A DNA stretch of 64,000 nt from Trinickia violacea (GTDB taxonomy: Bacteria; Pseudomonadota; Gammaproteobacteria; Burkholderiales; Burkholderiaceae). The stretch lies in NCBI RefSeq assembly GCF_005280735.1, contig NZ_CP040077.1:3968001-4032000 (forward strand), in the 5' to 3' direction. The notes under the pieces are model-generated. The model was not told the origin of the DNA, did not search any database, and saw only the letters and a list, made by a program, of their open reading frames with translations. Of this stretch, positions 1 through 8,603 are shown in pieces. The translations under genes and the position numbers were made by a program. Each line of letters starts with the position of its first letter. Positions within the stretch are counted from its first letter, which is position 1.

Positions 1-304
1 GCGAGAAGTCGAGCGCGTGGTTGTGCGTCATGACGAGGAAGTACGCGCCCGGCGGCGCCGTATTGACGATGGCGTCGGGCGTGTCGGTGGCCTCGATCTG
101 CACGTTGGCGGGCACTTCGTCCGGAAACAGCTCGTCGCGCTCGTCGACCCACTGCACGACGCACGGCAGACGTCCAAGCAGCGCGATCAGCGCATGACCC
201 ACGTGCCCCGCACCGAACAGCACCACGTGCATCGGCGGACGCTTCGGCTCGTCGGCGCCGCGGCGTCCGATGCGCACGTCCGACACACAGGGCAGCACGG
301 TCAT
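1..304 (-). CDS. xdhC: XdhC, xanthine dehydrogenase accessory protein (partial, N-terminally short)
   Basis: XdhC-family proteins bind molybdenum cofactor, promote its sulfuration and insert it into the XdhB subunit. The start codon overlaps the xdhB stop (ATGA at 304-301), indicating translational coupling, and the gene leaves the window at base 1. About 101 codons are visible. They carry the Rossmann-type C-terminal domain: the nucleotide-binding motif LFGAGHVGHAL lies near residues 31-41, followed by QWVDERDELFP and YFLVMTHNHALD. In full-length XdhC (about 300 residues or more) this motif follows an N-terminal XdhC/CoxI domain of well over 100 residues. Here only about 30 residues precede it, and the same frame read upstream of 304 gives only a meaningless shadow of xdhB. 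The identification is secure; integrity of the protein is doubtful. Confidence 0.8.
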   Translation of the reverse strand, partial: MTVLPCVSDVRIGRRGADEPKRPPMHVVLFGAGHVGHALIALLGRLPCVVQWVDERDELFPDEVPANVQIEATDTPDAIVNTAPPGAYFLVMTHNHALDFS

Positions 305-2664
305 CACGATTGCGCTCCACGCGATGCACGCACCGCCCTCACCGCCTTCAAAATTTCCTCGGCGGTCGCCGGCGCGTTCATCGGCGGATTCACTTCGTAG
401 TCGCCGACGGCCGCCACCGCATCGCGGATCGCGAAGAACACGGAGAACGGCAGCAAGAGCGGCGGCTCGCCGACCGCCTTCGAGCGGTGGATGCTGTCCT
501 CGGCATTGCGATTCTTGAACAGGTTCACGCGGAAATCGGGCGGCGTGTCGTTGACCGTCGGGATCTTGTAGGTGGACGGCGCGTGCGTCATCAACTTGCC
601 GCCCGGGTTCCACCACAGCTCCTCGGTCGTGAGCCAGCCCATGCCCTGGATGAAGCCGCCTTCCACCTGGCCGATGTCGAGCTGCGGATTCAGCGACGCG
701 CCCACGTCGTGGAGCGCATCGGCGCGCAGCACGCGCATTTCGCCGGTCAGCGTATCGATCACGACTTCCGACACCGCCGCGCCATACGAGTAGTAGAAGA
801 ACGGCCGGCCTTGCAGCGTCTTCTGATCCCAGTAGAGCTTCGGCGTCGCGTAGAAGCCATCCGACCACAGTTGCACGCGCGCGAGGTAGGCGTTCTTGAT
901 GATCTCCTCGAACGGCACCACGACTTCGCCCACCACCACGCAATCGTCGGCAAAGCGCACGTCGTTCGCGCTCACCTCGCCCGCGCCGTACTTCATCGCC
1001 GCGAACGCCGCCAAACGCTGGCGCAGTTGACCGGCCGCATCCTGCGCGGCCTTGCCGTTCAAGTCCGAACCGGTGGACGCGGCCGTCGCGGACGTGTTCG
1101 CAACCTTGCTCGTGTCGGTCGCGGTCACGCGCACGCGCGAGAAGCTGATACCGAGCTCATGCGCGACGACCTGCGCAACCTTCGTATTGAGGCCCTGCCC
1201 CATCTCCGTGCCGCCGTGGTTCACGAGCACCGAGCCGTCCGTGTAGATGTGAACCAGCGCGCCGGCCTGGTTGAAGTGCGTCACGTTGAACGCGATGCCG
1301 AACTTGACCGGCGTGATCGCGATGCCCTTCTTGAGCACCGTGTTCTTCGCGTTGAACTCCCGCACGGCCGCGCGGCGGCTGCGGTAGCCGCTCGTCGCTT
1401 CGAGCTCGTCGAGCAGCTCGTGGATCACGTTGTCTTCGACAGTCTGGCCATACGGCGTCAGATTGCGCTCGGTCTTGCCGTAAAGGTTCTTGCGGCGCAC
1501 GTCGAGCGGATCGAGCTTCAACGAGCGCGCGACGTTGTCGATGATGTATTCGATCGCGAACGCGCCTTGCGGACCGCCGAAGCCGCGGAACGCGGTGTTC
1601 GACTGCGTGTTGGTCTTGCCGCAGTAGCCCTCGATCGCGATGTCCGGGAAGTAGTACGCGTTGTCGAAGTGGCAGACGGCGCGCGTCATCACCGGGCCCG
1701 AGAGGTCCGCCGAGAAACCGCAGCGCGAAGTCATGTCGACCGAGACGCCGTCGATCACGCCGTCGTCGCTGTAGCCGACTTCGTACGCGTAGTGGAAATC
1801 GTGACGCTTGCCGGTGACCATCATGTCGTCGTCGCGATCCGGGCGCAGCTTCACCGGGCACAGCAGCTTCCACGCGGCCACCGCCGCGCAGCACGCGAAC
1901 AGCGCCGATTGCGATTCCTTGCCGCCGAAGCCGCCGCCCATGCGCCGGCATTCGATCAGCACGTTGTGCGACGCCACGCCGAGCGCATGCGCGACGTGGT
2001 GCTGCATTTCGCTCGGGTGCTGAGTCGAGCAATAGACGTGCATGCCTTCGTCGTCCTTCGGCACCGCGTAGGAGATCTGGCCTTCGAGGTAGAACTGCTC
2101 CTGGCCGCCGAGCAGCATCTCGCCCGCTTCGCGATGCGCGGCATGCGCGATCTTCGCCGCGGCCGCGCCGCGCGCGAGCTTCATCGGCGGCAGCACGTAC
2201 TGTTCGGCGGCGCGCGCCTGCTGCGCGGTCAGCACCGCGGGCAGTTCTTCGTATTCGATCGTCGCGCGGCGGGCGGCCAGGCGCGCGATGTCGTGCGAGG
2301 TCGCGACGACGATGAACATCGGCTGGCCGAGGAACTGCACGACGCCTTCCGCGAGAATCGGATCGTCGTGGATGATCGGGCCGCACTGGTTGTGGCCGGG
2401 GATGTCGTCGGCAGTGAAGACGGCGACGACGCCCGGGGTCGCGCGCACCGCGTCGAACGACATCGACACGATCTTCGCGTGCGCTTTCGTCGACAGGCCG
2501 AGCGCGGCATGCAGCGTGCCGGCGACGAGCGGGATGTCGTCGGTGTAGGTGGCGCGGCCGCTCGCGTGCAGGTGCGCGGATTCATGCGGACGCGAGACGT
2601 GGACTTGCTTGAAGTCGTCGAGTTCGCGCAGTTCTTTCAGGAACGGTTCGGCTTGCTGGTTCAT
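304..2664 (-). CDS. xdhB: Xanthine dehydrogenase, molybdenum-binding subunit
   Basis: Large catalytic subunit of bacterial xanthine dehydrogenase, which oxidises hypoxanthine and xanthine to urate in the cytoplasm during purine breakdown. The 786 residues match the usual XdhB length. Visible family motifs are the a/b hammerhead region near the start (HASGRATYTDDIPL), the glycine-rich cofactor loop MGGGFGGKES (about residue 245), RGFGGPQGAFA, GQVEGGFIQGMGW, and the active-site segment AVGEPPLLLP near residue 730, which contains the conserved catalytic Glu. The ATG at 2664 has GGAG eight bases upstream. It lies 27 bp after xdhA, and its stop overlaps the xdhC start, so xdhA-xdhB-xdhC form one operon. 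Confidence 0.97.
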   Translation of the reverse strand: MNQQAEPFLKELRELDDFKQVHVSRPHESAHLHASGRATYTDDIPLVAGTLHAALGLSTKAHAKIVSMSFDAVRATPGVVAVFTADDIPGHNQCGPIIHDDPILAEGVVQFLGQPMFIVVATSHDIARLAARRATIEYEELPAVLTAQQARAAEQYVLPPMKLARGAAAAKIAHAAHREAGEMLLGGQEQFYLEGQISYAVPKDDEGMHVYCSTQHPSEMQHHVAHALGVASHNVLIECRRMGGGFGGKESQSALFACCAAVAAWKLLCPVKLRPDRDDDMMVTGKRHDFHYAYEVGYSDDGVIDGVSVDMTSRCGFSADLSGPVMTRAVCHFDNAYYFPDIAIEGYCGKTNTQSNTAFRGFGGPQGAFAIEYIIDNVARSLKLDPLDVRRKNLYGKTERNLTPYGQTVEDNVIHELLDELEATSGYRSRRAAVREFNAKNTVLKKGIAITPVKFGIAFNVTHFNQAGALVHIYTDGSVLVNHGGTEMGQGLNTKVAQVVAHELGISFSRVRVTATDTSKVANTSATAASTGSDLNGKAAQDAAGQLRQRLAAFAAMKYGAGEVSANDVRFADDCVVVGEVVVPFEEIIKNAYLARVQLWSDGFYATPKLYWDQKTLQGRPFFYYSYGAAVSEVVIDTLTGEMRVLRADALHDVGASLNPQLDIGQVEGGFIQGMGWLTTEELWWNPGGKLMTHAPSTYKIPTVNDTPPDFRVNLFKNRNAEDSIHRSKAVGEPPLLLPFSVFFAIRDAVAAVGDYEVNPPMNAPATAEEILKAVRAVRASRGAQS

Positions 2665-2691
2665 TGGGGGTGTCTCCGGTTCCTTGATTCT

Positions 2692-4215
2692 TTAAACGCT
2701 CGCGGCTTCGGCTTCTACGAAGCGCACGTTGAGGGCTTCCGCCGTCAGCGGATCGATCGGGCGCGTTTCGAGCCAGAAGCGGTACAGCAGGTTCTGCGCA
2801 GTCTCCAGGCGATAGGCGTTGGTCGCGCGCATGTCGGTGAGCGGCGCGTAGTCCAGCGCGAGCGCCTGCATCGCTGCTTGCGCGGTGGCCTCGTGCCAGT
2901 CGGCGCCGTTCAGCACCCCTTCGGTGTTCGTCGCGCGCTTCGGGGTAGCGGCCATCCCGCCGAATGCGATGCGCGGCTCGCGGATCACGTCGCCGTCGGC
3001 GATGAACGAGAACGCCGCGCACACGGCCGAGATGTCGGAGTCGAAGCGCTTGCTCAGCTTGTACGTGCGGAACTGCAGGTTCTTGCGCGCGCCGGTGCGG
3101 GTCGGCACCTTCAGGCCGACGACGAACTCGTGCTCGGCCATGTCCTTCTTCTGATACGCGAGGTAGAGGTCTTCGAGCGGCATCTCGCGCTCGATCTCGC
3201 CGCCGCGCACGATCACGCGCGCGCCGAGCGCGATCAGGCCCGGCATCGAATCGCCGATCGGGGAGCCGTTCGCGACGTTGCCGCCGAGCGTGCCCGCGTT
3301 GCGGATCGGCAGCGACGCGAAGCGCTTCCACATCTCGGTCAGCTCGGGGTAGTGCGTGGCCAGCTCGGCATACGCGCGCTCGACCGTCACGCCGGCGCCG
3401 AGCTCGATCCAATCCGCCGACGTCTCCAGCTTCTGCAGCGCTTCGACCTGGCCGACATAAACGATGTCGCCGAGCTCGCGCATCTGCTTCGTCACCCACA
3501 GGCCGATATCGGTGCTGCCCGCGAGAATCCGCGTGGCGGGCTTCGCCTCCTTGATGCGGGCGAGTTCGGCGACCGTGCGCGGCGCGTCGAACGCTTGGGC
3601 CCCATGCTCGTAGTGGAACGTCTCGCCGCGCTGCAGGCTCGCGAGCTTGTGCGCGAGCGCGTCGACGTCGACGGGCGCTTTCGGCCGCGCGTCGAACATG
3701 CGCACCGCCGCATCGACGATCGGACGGTAGCCGGTGCAGCGGCACAGGTTGCCGGTCAGCGCGTCGTTGATTTCCTGGCGCGACGGAACCGTCTTACCGG
3801 CGCAGCTCGTCTCGCGCGTCTCATGGCCGTGCTTTTCGTAGAGCGACCACATCGACATCACGAAGCCCGGGGTGCAGAAGCCGCACTGCGAACCGTGACA
3901 TTCCACCATCGCTTCCTGCACCGGGTGCAGCGAACCATCCGGCTGGCGCAGGTCTTCGACGGTGAACAGCGCCTTGCCGTCGAGCGTCGGCAGAAACTGG
4001 ATGCACGCGTTGACCGCCTTGAAGCTCACGCCGCCCGCCTCGTTGCGCTCGCCCACGACCACCGTGCACGCGCCGCAGTCGCCTTCCGCGCAGCCTTCCT
4101 TGGTGCCGGTGCAGTGCGCGTCTTCGCGCAGATATTGCAGGACGGTGCGGGTGACGGGTGCGTCGCTGACTTCGCGGATCGCGTTGCGATGATAGAAGCG
4201 GATTGGCTGGCTCAT
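2692..4215 (-). CDS. xdhA: Xanthine dehydrogenase small subunit (2Fe-2S and FAD)
   Basis: Electron-transfer subunit of xanthine dehydrogenase; it passes electrons from the molybdenum centre through two [2Fe-2S] clusters and FAD to NAD+. The 507 residues show a plant-type ferredoxin domain with C42, C47, C50 and C71 (GCAEGDCGAC), then an all-alpha [2Fe-2S] domain with C111, C114, C158 and C160 (QCGFCTPGF and LCRCTGYRPIVDA). A FAD-binding domain of the CO-dehydrogenase flavoprotein type follows from about residue 195, with ILAGSTDIGLW and IRNAGTLGGNVANGSP. First gene of the xdhABC operon; the upstream 400 bp lie between it and a divergent MFS gene. Confidence 0.97.
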   Translation of the reverse strand: MSQPIRFYHRNAIREVSDAPVTRTVLQYLREDAHCTGTKEGCAEGDCGACTVVVGERNEAGGVSFKAVNACIQFLPTLDGKALFTVEDLRQPDGSLHPVQEAMVECHGSQCGFCTPGFVMSMWSLYEKHGHETRETSCAGKTVPSRQEINDALTGNLCRCTGYRPIVDAAVRMFDARPKAPVDVDALAHKLASLQRGETFHYEHGAQAFDAPRTVAELARIKEAKPATRILAGSTDIGLWVTKQMRELGDIVYVGQVEALQKLETSADWIELGAGVTVERAYAELATHYPELTEMWKRFASLPIRNAGTLGGNVANGSPIGDSMPGLIALGARVIVRGGEIEREMPLEDLYLAYQKKDMAEHEFVVGLKVPTRTGARKNLQFRTYKLSKRFDSDISAVCAAFSFIADGDVIREPRIAFGGMAATPKRATNTEGVLNGADWHEATAQAAMQALALDYAPLTDMRATNAYRLETAQNLLYRFWLETRPIDPLTAEALNVRFVEAEAASV

Positions 4216-4613
4216 GTCTCGTATCTCGTTTTGATGTGTTCAGTTGGGGGCTGAAACACGGCGTTGCAGTAACGGTTCGAACGCTATCACCGACAATTCC
4301 CATAACCCATAGGCACCGACACATGCAGGACATATTCTTGAATCCATATGTCGCCCGCCTTCGAAGCCATTTTGTCAGATCAAAAATCGGCCGAATCGCG
4401 ACGATTTCGCTGCTTCTATTGAGATAGCGACATCCGTTCCATAGCTATCAGCTGATCCTAGCGATCGCCAGTGACGATCTCGGCATCTGTCCCCGTCCAA
4501 TCGCTTCCGATACTGTTTTTTCTGTACTAAAAGGATAATTTTTCGATTCACGCAGAAACCGGTTCCATGGGAGAATTGCGACTTCTTGCCGTTTTCAAGT
4601 CTCGTTTTCCCTC
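4216..4613. other. Intergenic region between divergent xdhA and an MFS gene
   Basis: About 400 bp without a credible gene, noticeably more AT-rich than its flanks (for instance 4505-4555). It must hold the promoters of both xdhABC (leftward) and the MFS gene at 4614 (rightward). I see no confident sigma-70 pair, riboswitch or terminator here. Confidence 0.5.
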
Positions 4614-5837
4614 ATGCCCGCCGATTCCGCCGCCTCATCTCGCAAATCCGGCAACGACTTTGCGACGACCCTGAAGATCATTCCGGTCGTTTTCTTCACG
4701 TTTCTTTGCTATTTGACGATCGGCGTGCCGCTCGCCGTGCTGCCCGGCTTCGTGCACACGGATCTCGGCTTCAGCGCGGTGCTCGCGGGCGCGGCGATCA
4801 GCGTGCAGTACTTCGCGACGCTCGCCTCGCGGCCGCTCGCGGGCCGCTCGGCCGATACGCTCGGGCCGAAGCGGACGGTGTCGATCGGTCTGATTGGCTG
4901 CGGCGCGAGCGGCGTGCTGCTGCTCGCCGCCGTGCTGTGCAAGGACTGGCCTTTCGTGAGCCTCGCGATCCTGGTGCTGAGCCGCCTCGTGCTCGGCTTC
5001 GGCGAAAGCCTGTGCGGCACCGGGGCGATCCTGTGGGGGATCGGACGCGTCGGCACCTCGCACAACGCAAAAGTGATTTCGTGGAATGGCATCGCCACGT
5101 ACGGCGCGCTCGCGATCGGCGCGCCGCTCGGCGTCGCGCTGTCGCATGCGTTCGGGCCCGTGACGCTCGGCGTCTTCATCACCGCGCTTGCCGCCATCGG
5201 CTACGCGCTTGCGCAGAGAATCGCCCCGGTGCCGCTCGTGCACGGCGAGCGCATGTCGTATGCGAGCGTGTTCACGCGCGTGCTTCCGCACGGCATCGGG
5301 CTCGCGCTCGGCTCAGCCGGCTTCGGTTCGATCGCGACGTTCATCACGCTCTTCTATGCGGCGCGGCATTGGCCGAACGCCGCGCTGTCGCTGACGGTGT
5401 TCGGCACGATGTTCGTCGGCGCGCGCCTCTTGTTCGCAAATACGATCAAGACGTACGGCGGTTTCCGCGTGGCGATCGTGTCGTTCTGCTTCGAATGCGC
5501 CGGCCTCTTGATGTTGTGGCTCGCGCCGGTGCCGCACGTCGCGCTCGCAGGCGCCGCGCTGACCGGCTTCGGCTTCGCGCTGGTGTTCCCGGCCCTAGGC
5601 GTCGAGGCGGTCGGCCTCGTGCCGCCGGCAAGCCGTGGGGCGGCGCTGTCGGCGTACTCGGTGTTTCTCGATCTGTCGCTCGGGATTACGGGGCCGCTCG
5701 CGGGGTATGTCGCGGGCGAGTTCGGGTATGAGTCGGTGTTCCTGTTCGCGGCCATTGCGGCGGCGGCCGCGGTGGTGCTGTCGACGAGCCTCTATCTGCG
5801 CAACGCGCGCGTGCCGAATGCGCCTGCGGCGCTGTGA
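4614..5837 (+). CDS. MFS transporter, YhhS/YfcJ-like
   Basis: Inner-membrane major facilitator superfamily transporter, 407 residues, about 12 hydrophobic segments. The family signature between TM2 and TM3 is RPLAGRSADTLGPKR (near residues 79-93). The overall pattern (TIGVPLAVLPGFVH, GLGFGESLCGTGAI-type TM4, PPASRGAALSAYSVFLD loop) resembles the YhhS/YfcJ subgroup, whose substrates are poorly defined. The first 20 residues are hydrophilic and poorly conserved in character, and no clear ribosome binding site precedes the ATG, so a slightly later start cannot be excluded. Divergent from xdhABC, but nothing in the sequence links it to purine transport. Confidence 0.85.
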   Translation: MPADSAASSRKSGNDFATTLKIIPVVFFTFLCYLTIGVPLAVLPGFVHTDLGFSAVLAGAAISVQYFATLASRPLAGRSADTLGPKRTVSIGLIGCGASGVLLLAAVLCKDWPFVSLAILVLSRLVLGFGESLCGTGAILWGIGRVGTSHNAKVISWNGIATYGALAIGAPLGVALSHAFGPVTLGVFITALAAIGYALAQRIAPVPLVHGERMSYASVFTRVLPHGIGLALGSAGFGSIATFITLFYAARHWPNAALSLTVFGTMFVGARLLFANTIKTYGGFRVAIVSFCFECAGLLMLWLAPVPHVALAGAALTGFGFALVFPALGVEAVGLVPPASRGAALSAYSVFLDLSLGITGPLAGYVAGEFGYESVFLFAAIAAAAAVVLSTSLYLRNARVPNAPAAL

Positions 5838-5850
5838 GCCACTGTGAGCA

Positions 5851-6186
5851 TTACGCCGCGCCATAGTGCACGGCGAGCCAGATCGTCGGGATGTCCTCAT
5901 CGGTCCACTCCACCCGATGGCGGCAATTGGCCGGAATATCGACGTAATCGCCGGCATGCAGCACGCGTTCTTTAGTCTCCCCCTCCAGCAACAAGCCAGC
6001 CGAGCCCGCGAGCACGACCACCCACTCGCCCTGCGGCTGGCAATACCAAAATCCCGGCGGACTGCACTGGCCGCCCGACACGATGCGCTCGATGCGCACG
6101 CCCGGCCGGCTCAGCAATTCCTCGAACGTTTCTTCGGCCGCCAGATCGACGGCCGACGGAAGCCCGCTGAATAGGTTGGTGAGCAT
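5851..6186 (-). CDS. Cupin-domain protein
   Basis: Small single-domain cupin, 111 residues. The beta-barrel motifs are recognisable: SPPGFWYCQPQGEWVVVLAG (cupin motif 1 with Glu), LHAGDYVDIPANCRHRVEW (motif 2 with PxxxxH). Family members are metal-binding sensor or enzyme domains; the function here is unknown. I take the ATG at 6186, preceded by GGAAGGGG eight bases upstream, rather than the TTG at 6207. It converges on the MFS gene, with only 13 bp between the stops. The toxin-antitoxin operon lies upstream on the same strand, separated by 42 bp, and may read through into it. Confidence 0.8.
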   Translation of the reverse strand: MLTNLFSGLPSAVDLAAEETFEELLSRPGVRIERIVSGGQCSPPGFWYCQPQGEWVVVLAGSAGLLLEGETKERVLHAGDYVDIPANCRHRVEWTDEDIPTIWLAVHYGAA

Positions 6187-6228
6187 GGCTGAATCCCCTT
6201 CCGGCAAGCGAGGCGAGATGGAAACGTG

Positions 6229-6522
6229 TCACCCGCGTTCCGGCGGCCACTGCCGCGCGCCGTGCAGAACCCGGATGACGCTGATGACCGACCGCTCGAG
6301 ATCGAGCGCATAGACAGCGATATACGGCGTGCGGGCAACCACGAGTTCGCAGGTACCCGGCACCCGTCCACGCCGGCCCAGTTCCGGAAAATGGATCAGG
6401 CTCTCGACCTGCTGTTCGATCGCTTCATCGATATCAATCGCAGCCGACGGGCTGTCTTGCGCGACGTACTCCATGATCTCCGACCGGTCGGCAATCGCTT
6501 GAGGCTTCCAAACGAGCCTCAA
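6229..6522 (-). CDS. ParE/RelE-family toxin
   Basis: Toxin of a type II toxin-antitoxin pair, 97 residues, the standard size. The family layout is present: N-terminal helix with RLVWKPQAIADRSEIMEYVA, ESLIHFPELGRRGRVPGTCE, VVARTPYIAVYAL and C-terminal ISVIRVLHGARQWP. ParE members poison DNA gyrase and RelE members cleave mRNA on the ribosome; the ELGRRGRVPGTRELV-like pattern points to the ParE side. Translation appears to begin at a TTG (6522-6520) that overlaps the antitoxin stop as TTGA, a weak start coupled to the antitoxin. No ATG occurs before residue 17. The overlap and order (antitoxin first) are typical. Confidence 0.88.
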   Translation of the reverse strand: MRLVWKPQAIADRSEIMEYVAQDSPSAAIDIDEAIEQQVESLIHFPELGRRGRVPGTCELVVARTPYIAVYALDLERSVISVIRVLHGARQWPPERG

Positions 6523-6989
6523 TCTTTTTTCCCCAGCTCATCGCCGATCAGTTTGCGCAGCGCGGCGCGACGCTCCGCGAAATCCGTGCGAACGTCTTCA
6601 TTCGCGATGCCGGGATGCGGATCGTCGAGTCCCCGTTGCACCTGCTCACGAAACCACTTGTCGTGCTCCGCCGCTTCGTGCGCACGTTTCATCCGTGCTG
6701 ACGCCGGTGCGTAGCGCGTCTTGCGCTCCGCAGGTTCGAAACCGCCGCTGTCGACTTCGTAGTGCGTGAGATGCACCCGCGTACGCAAAAAATTGTCGAC
6801 CGAATCCAGGGTGGCGAACACGCGAATGCTGAGCTCGCCCTTATTGCTGCGCGCGGCGACCGTCCGTTCGACGGCCCCATATTTGACGATGACGACGTAC
6901 CCGCCCTTTTCGCCGTGAACCACTGCACCGAAGGCGGTGTTGGCCTCGATCAGCTCTTTCAGTGTGTTCGGGGTAATCAATTCAGACAC
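6519..6989 (-). CDS. Antitoxin of the ParE-type module, two-domain
   Basis: Partner of the downstream toxin, 156 residues, larger than the common 80-90 residue ParD/RelB antitoxins. Residues 1-90 form a compact unit (LKELIEANTAFGAVVHGEKG, YVVIVKYGAVERTVAARSNK) of unassigned fold. Residues 105-156 (AAEHDKWFREQVQRGLDDPH, EDVRTDFAERRAALRKLIG) look like the helical toxin-binding tail of RelB/ParD-like plasmid stability determinants. The start is GTG at 6989 with GAGGG six bases upstream. Its promoter is overlaid by a perfect palindrome, consistent with autoregulation. Assignment as antitoxin rests on position, overlap and the C-terminal tail. Confidence 0.8.
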   Translation of the reverse strand: MSELITPNTLKELIEANTAFGAVVHGEKGGYVVIVKYGAVERTVAARSNKGELSIRVFATLDSVDNFLRTRVHLTHYEVDSGGFEPAERKTRYAPASARMKRAHEAAEHDKWFREQVQRGLDDPHPGIANEDVRTDFAERRAALRKLIGDELGKKD

Positions 6990-7013
6990 GTTCGGCCCTC
7001 ACTGCATTGAAGC

Positions 7014-7051
7014 AAAAAATCACTTTATCTACTAAAGTGATTTTTTGTCAA
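7014..7051 (-). promoter_or_regulatory. Toxin-antitoxin promoter with palindromic operator
   Basis: On the minus strand a perfect -35 TTGACA (7051-7046) is followed after 16 bp by GATAAA (7029-7024). The whole promoter is covered by a perfect inverted repeat: arms AAAAAATCACTTTA (7014-7027) and its complement (7033-7046) with a 5-bp spacer. Dyads of this kind over the promoter are the usual binding sites of the antitoxin or toxin-antitoxin complex. The start codon of the antitoxin is about 25 bp downstream. Confidence 0.75.
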
Positions 7052-7104
7052 TATGCCGATCGGCCGAGGGCCAGCGTTCAAACTGCGCCGGTAGGGACGG
7101 ACAG

Positions 7105-8328
7105 CTAAGCCGCCACCCCGCGCCCATTCTCCGCCAGCGACCGCTCCAGCGCCGCCACGCCCGCGGGCAAGTCCACGCGCACGCCGAGATCCACCATCGT
7201 GCGGCCGAACGCATGCAGCGTCCTGAACAAGTTGTGCTCGCGGCACTGCTCGCCCATCTGTCCGATGCGCACGATCGGCAAGCCGAACGAGCCCGAGATC
7301 TCGACCTGATGCTGCCGCGAGATGTGTCCGCAGATATCCGCGGGGCTCAAACCCTTGGGCACTTCGATGCCGACCACCGAATTCAACCTGCACGGCTCGG
7401 GTGCATATAGCTCGAGGCCGAGCGCCGAAATCCCGGCCTGCAGCGCAAGCGAGCATTTCAAGTGCCGCGCGAACCGCTTTTCGAGCGTCTCGGCACAGAC
7501 GAGCCGCAATGCCTCATGCAGCGCCAGCACGCCCGACACCGGCGCCGTGTAGTGATACCCCGCGTTGTGCCAGAAGTTCTCGGCGAGCGACGCATCGAGG
7601 CACCAATGCGCGTTCGCATGGTCGCGGCCCTTCACGCGCTCCCACGCGGCGTCGGAAAACGCGATCAGCGACACGCCGGGAATCGACGACAAGCCCTTTT
7701 GCCCGCCGGTAATCACGGCATCGATGCCCCACGCATCCATCTCGAGCGGCATCGTCGACAGCGTGCACACCGCATCGACGACCACCAGCGCGCCCGCCGC
7801 CTTCGCGAGCGCGGCAATCTCCTTGAGCTGATGGTTCCAAACGGTGTTCGACGTCTCGCCCTGCACGATCGTCACGATATCGGGCCGCTCTTGGCGCAAA
7901 GCCGCCTCGACGTCTTCCAGCCGCGCGACCGAGCGGTCCGCCACGTCGAGCGTCACGACGTGCGCGCCGGTGCGGCGGGCCATCTCCGCCATCCGCTCGC
8001 TGAAGAAGCCGTTCTTGATCGACAGCACGCGCGTGCCGGGCCAGGCGAGATTCGAGATCGCCATCTCCATCGCGGCCGATCCCGGGCCCGCGACGCCCAG
8101 CACCCACTTCGAGCGCGTTTGGAACACGTAGCGCGCCATCTCCTTCACCTGGCCGATCACCTTGACCATCGTCGCGCCGAGATGGTTGATGACGATCGCG
8201 TTCGCCTTGGCGACGGCGGCCGGAATCGGCACGGGGCCGGCGCCCATCATCAACAACGGTTCTTCGGGGAGAATCTCGTCGAGCGAGACGACGTCGGGGC
8301 AGACGATGGGAGTGGACGGCGTGGACAT
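7105..8328 (-). CDS. Class V PLP aminotransferase (ureidoglycine/alanine-glyoxylate type, PucG-like)
   Basis: Pyridoxal-phosphate enzyme of fold type I, class V, 407 residues. The PLP lysine is K211 in VITGGQKGLSS and the ring-pairing Asp is D185 in VVVDAVCTLS. The glyoxylate-aminotransferase start is visible (LLMMGAGPVPIPAAV) and GVAGPGSAAMEMAISNL forms the phosphate loop. Family members are serine- or alanine-glyoxylate aminotransferases and, in purine-degrading bacteria, (S)-ureidoglycine-glyoxylate aminotransferase (PucG). The proximity of xdhABC makes the last attractive, but the substrate cannot be read from the sequence. The ATG at 8328 lacks an obvious Shine-Dalgarno sequence. Single gene, minus strand. 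Confidence 0.85.
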   Translation of the reverse strand: MSTPSTPIVCPDVVSLDEILPEEPLLMMGAGPVPIPAAVAKANAIVINHLGATMVKVIGQVKEMARYVFQTRSKWVLGVAGPGSAAMEMAISNLAWPGTRVLSIKNGFFSERMAEMARRTGAHVVTLDVADRSVARLEDVEAALRQERPDIVTIVQGETSNTVWNHQLKEIAALAKAAGALVVVDAVCTLSTMPLEMDAWGIDAVITGGQKGLSSIPGVSLIAFSDAAWERVKGRDHANAHWCLDASLAENFWHNAGYHYTAPVSGVLALHEALRLVCAETLEKRFARHLKCSLALQAGISALGLELYAPEPCRLNSVVGIEVPKGLSPADICGHISRQHQVEISGSFGLPIVRIGQMGEQCREHNLFRTLHAFGRTMVDLGVRVDLPAGVAALERSLAENGRGVAA

Positions 8329-8533
8329 GATCGATGAAGTGGGTTGTACGGATTCTGGTCTTGCGGTTCAAGGCGCCGCGCGGGAGGCGGAGGCGTCGAG
8401 AGGGAGTCCGAAGAACACACACTCGCGGCCCGCAGCGGGTCTTCGATCATTCCCCCTTCTGCGCGATTGCGCAAGTGATTTGCCCGCTCGGGTATCGATT
8501 CGCGGCTCGCGTGCGGGCCGCTCTGCACGGGAC

Positions 8534-8564
8534 AAAAAAACGCCCGTGACTTGCGCCACGAGCG
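8534..8564 (-). terminator. Intrinsic terminator with GCAA tetraloop
   Basis: On the minus strand a 10-bp stem (CGCTCGTGGC / GTCACGGGCG, two G-U pairs) closed by a GCAA loop is followed directly by seven T. It ends transcripts coming from the pseudogene at 8604-8840. It also lies about 205 bp before the aminotransferase start, so a role in that gene's leader is a less likely alternative. The rest of 8329-8603 shows no gene. Confidence 0.75.
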
Positions 8565-8603
8565 TCATAAGCCACGGCCGCGATGCCGTGACTGAGGGGC
8601 AAC

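Noticed and set aside
310..4254. A 1314-codon open frame on the plus strand opposite xdhA and xdhB
   Set aside because: Arg/His/Ala-rich translation typical of antisense shadows in high-GC coding DNA; the minus-strand genes have clear family motifs. Similar long shadows opposite the MFS gene (12776-14155) and the propeller gene/fahA (14180-16483) were rejected for the same reason.
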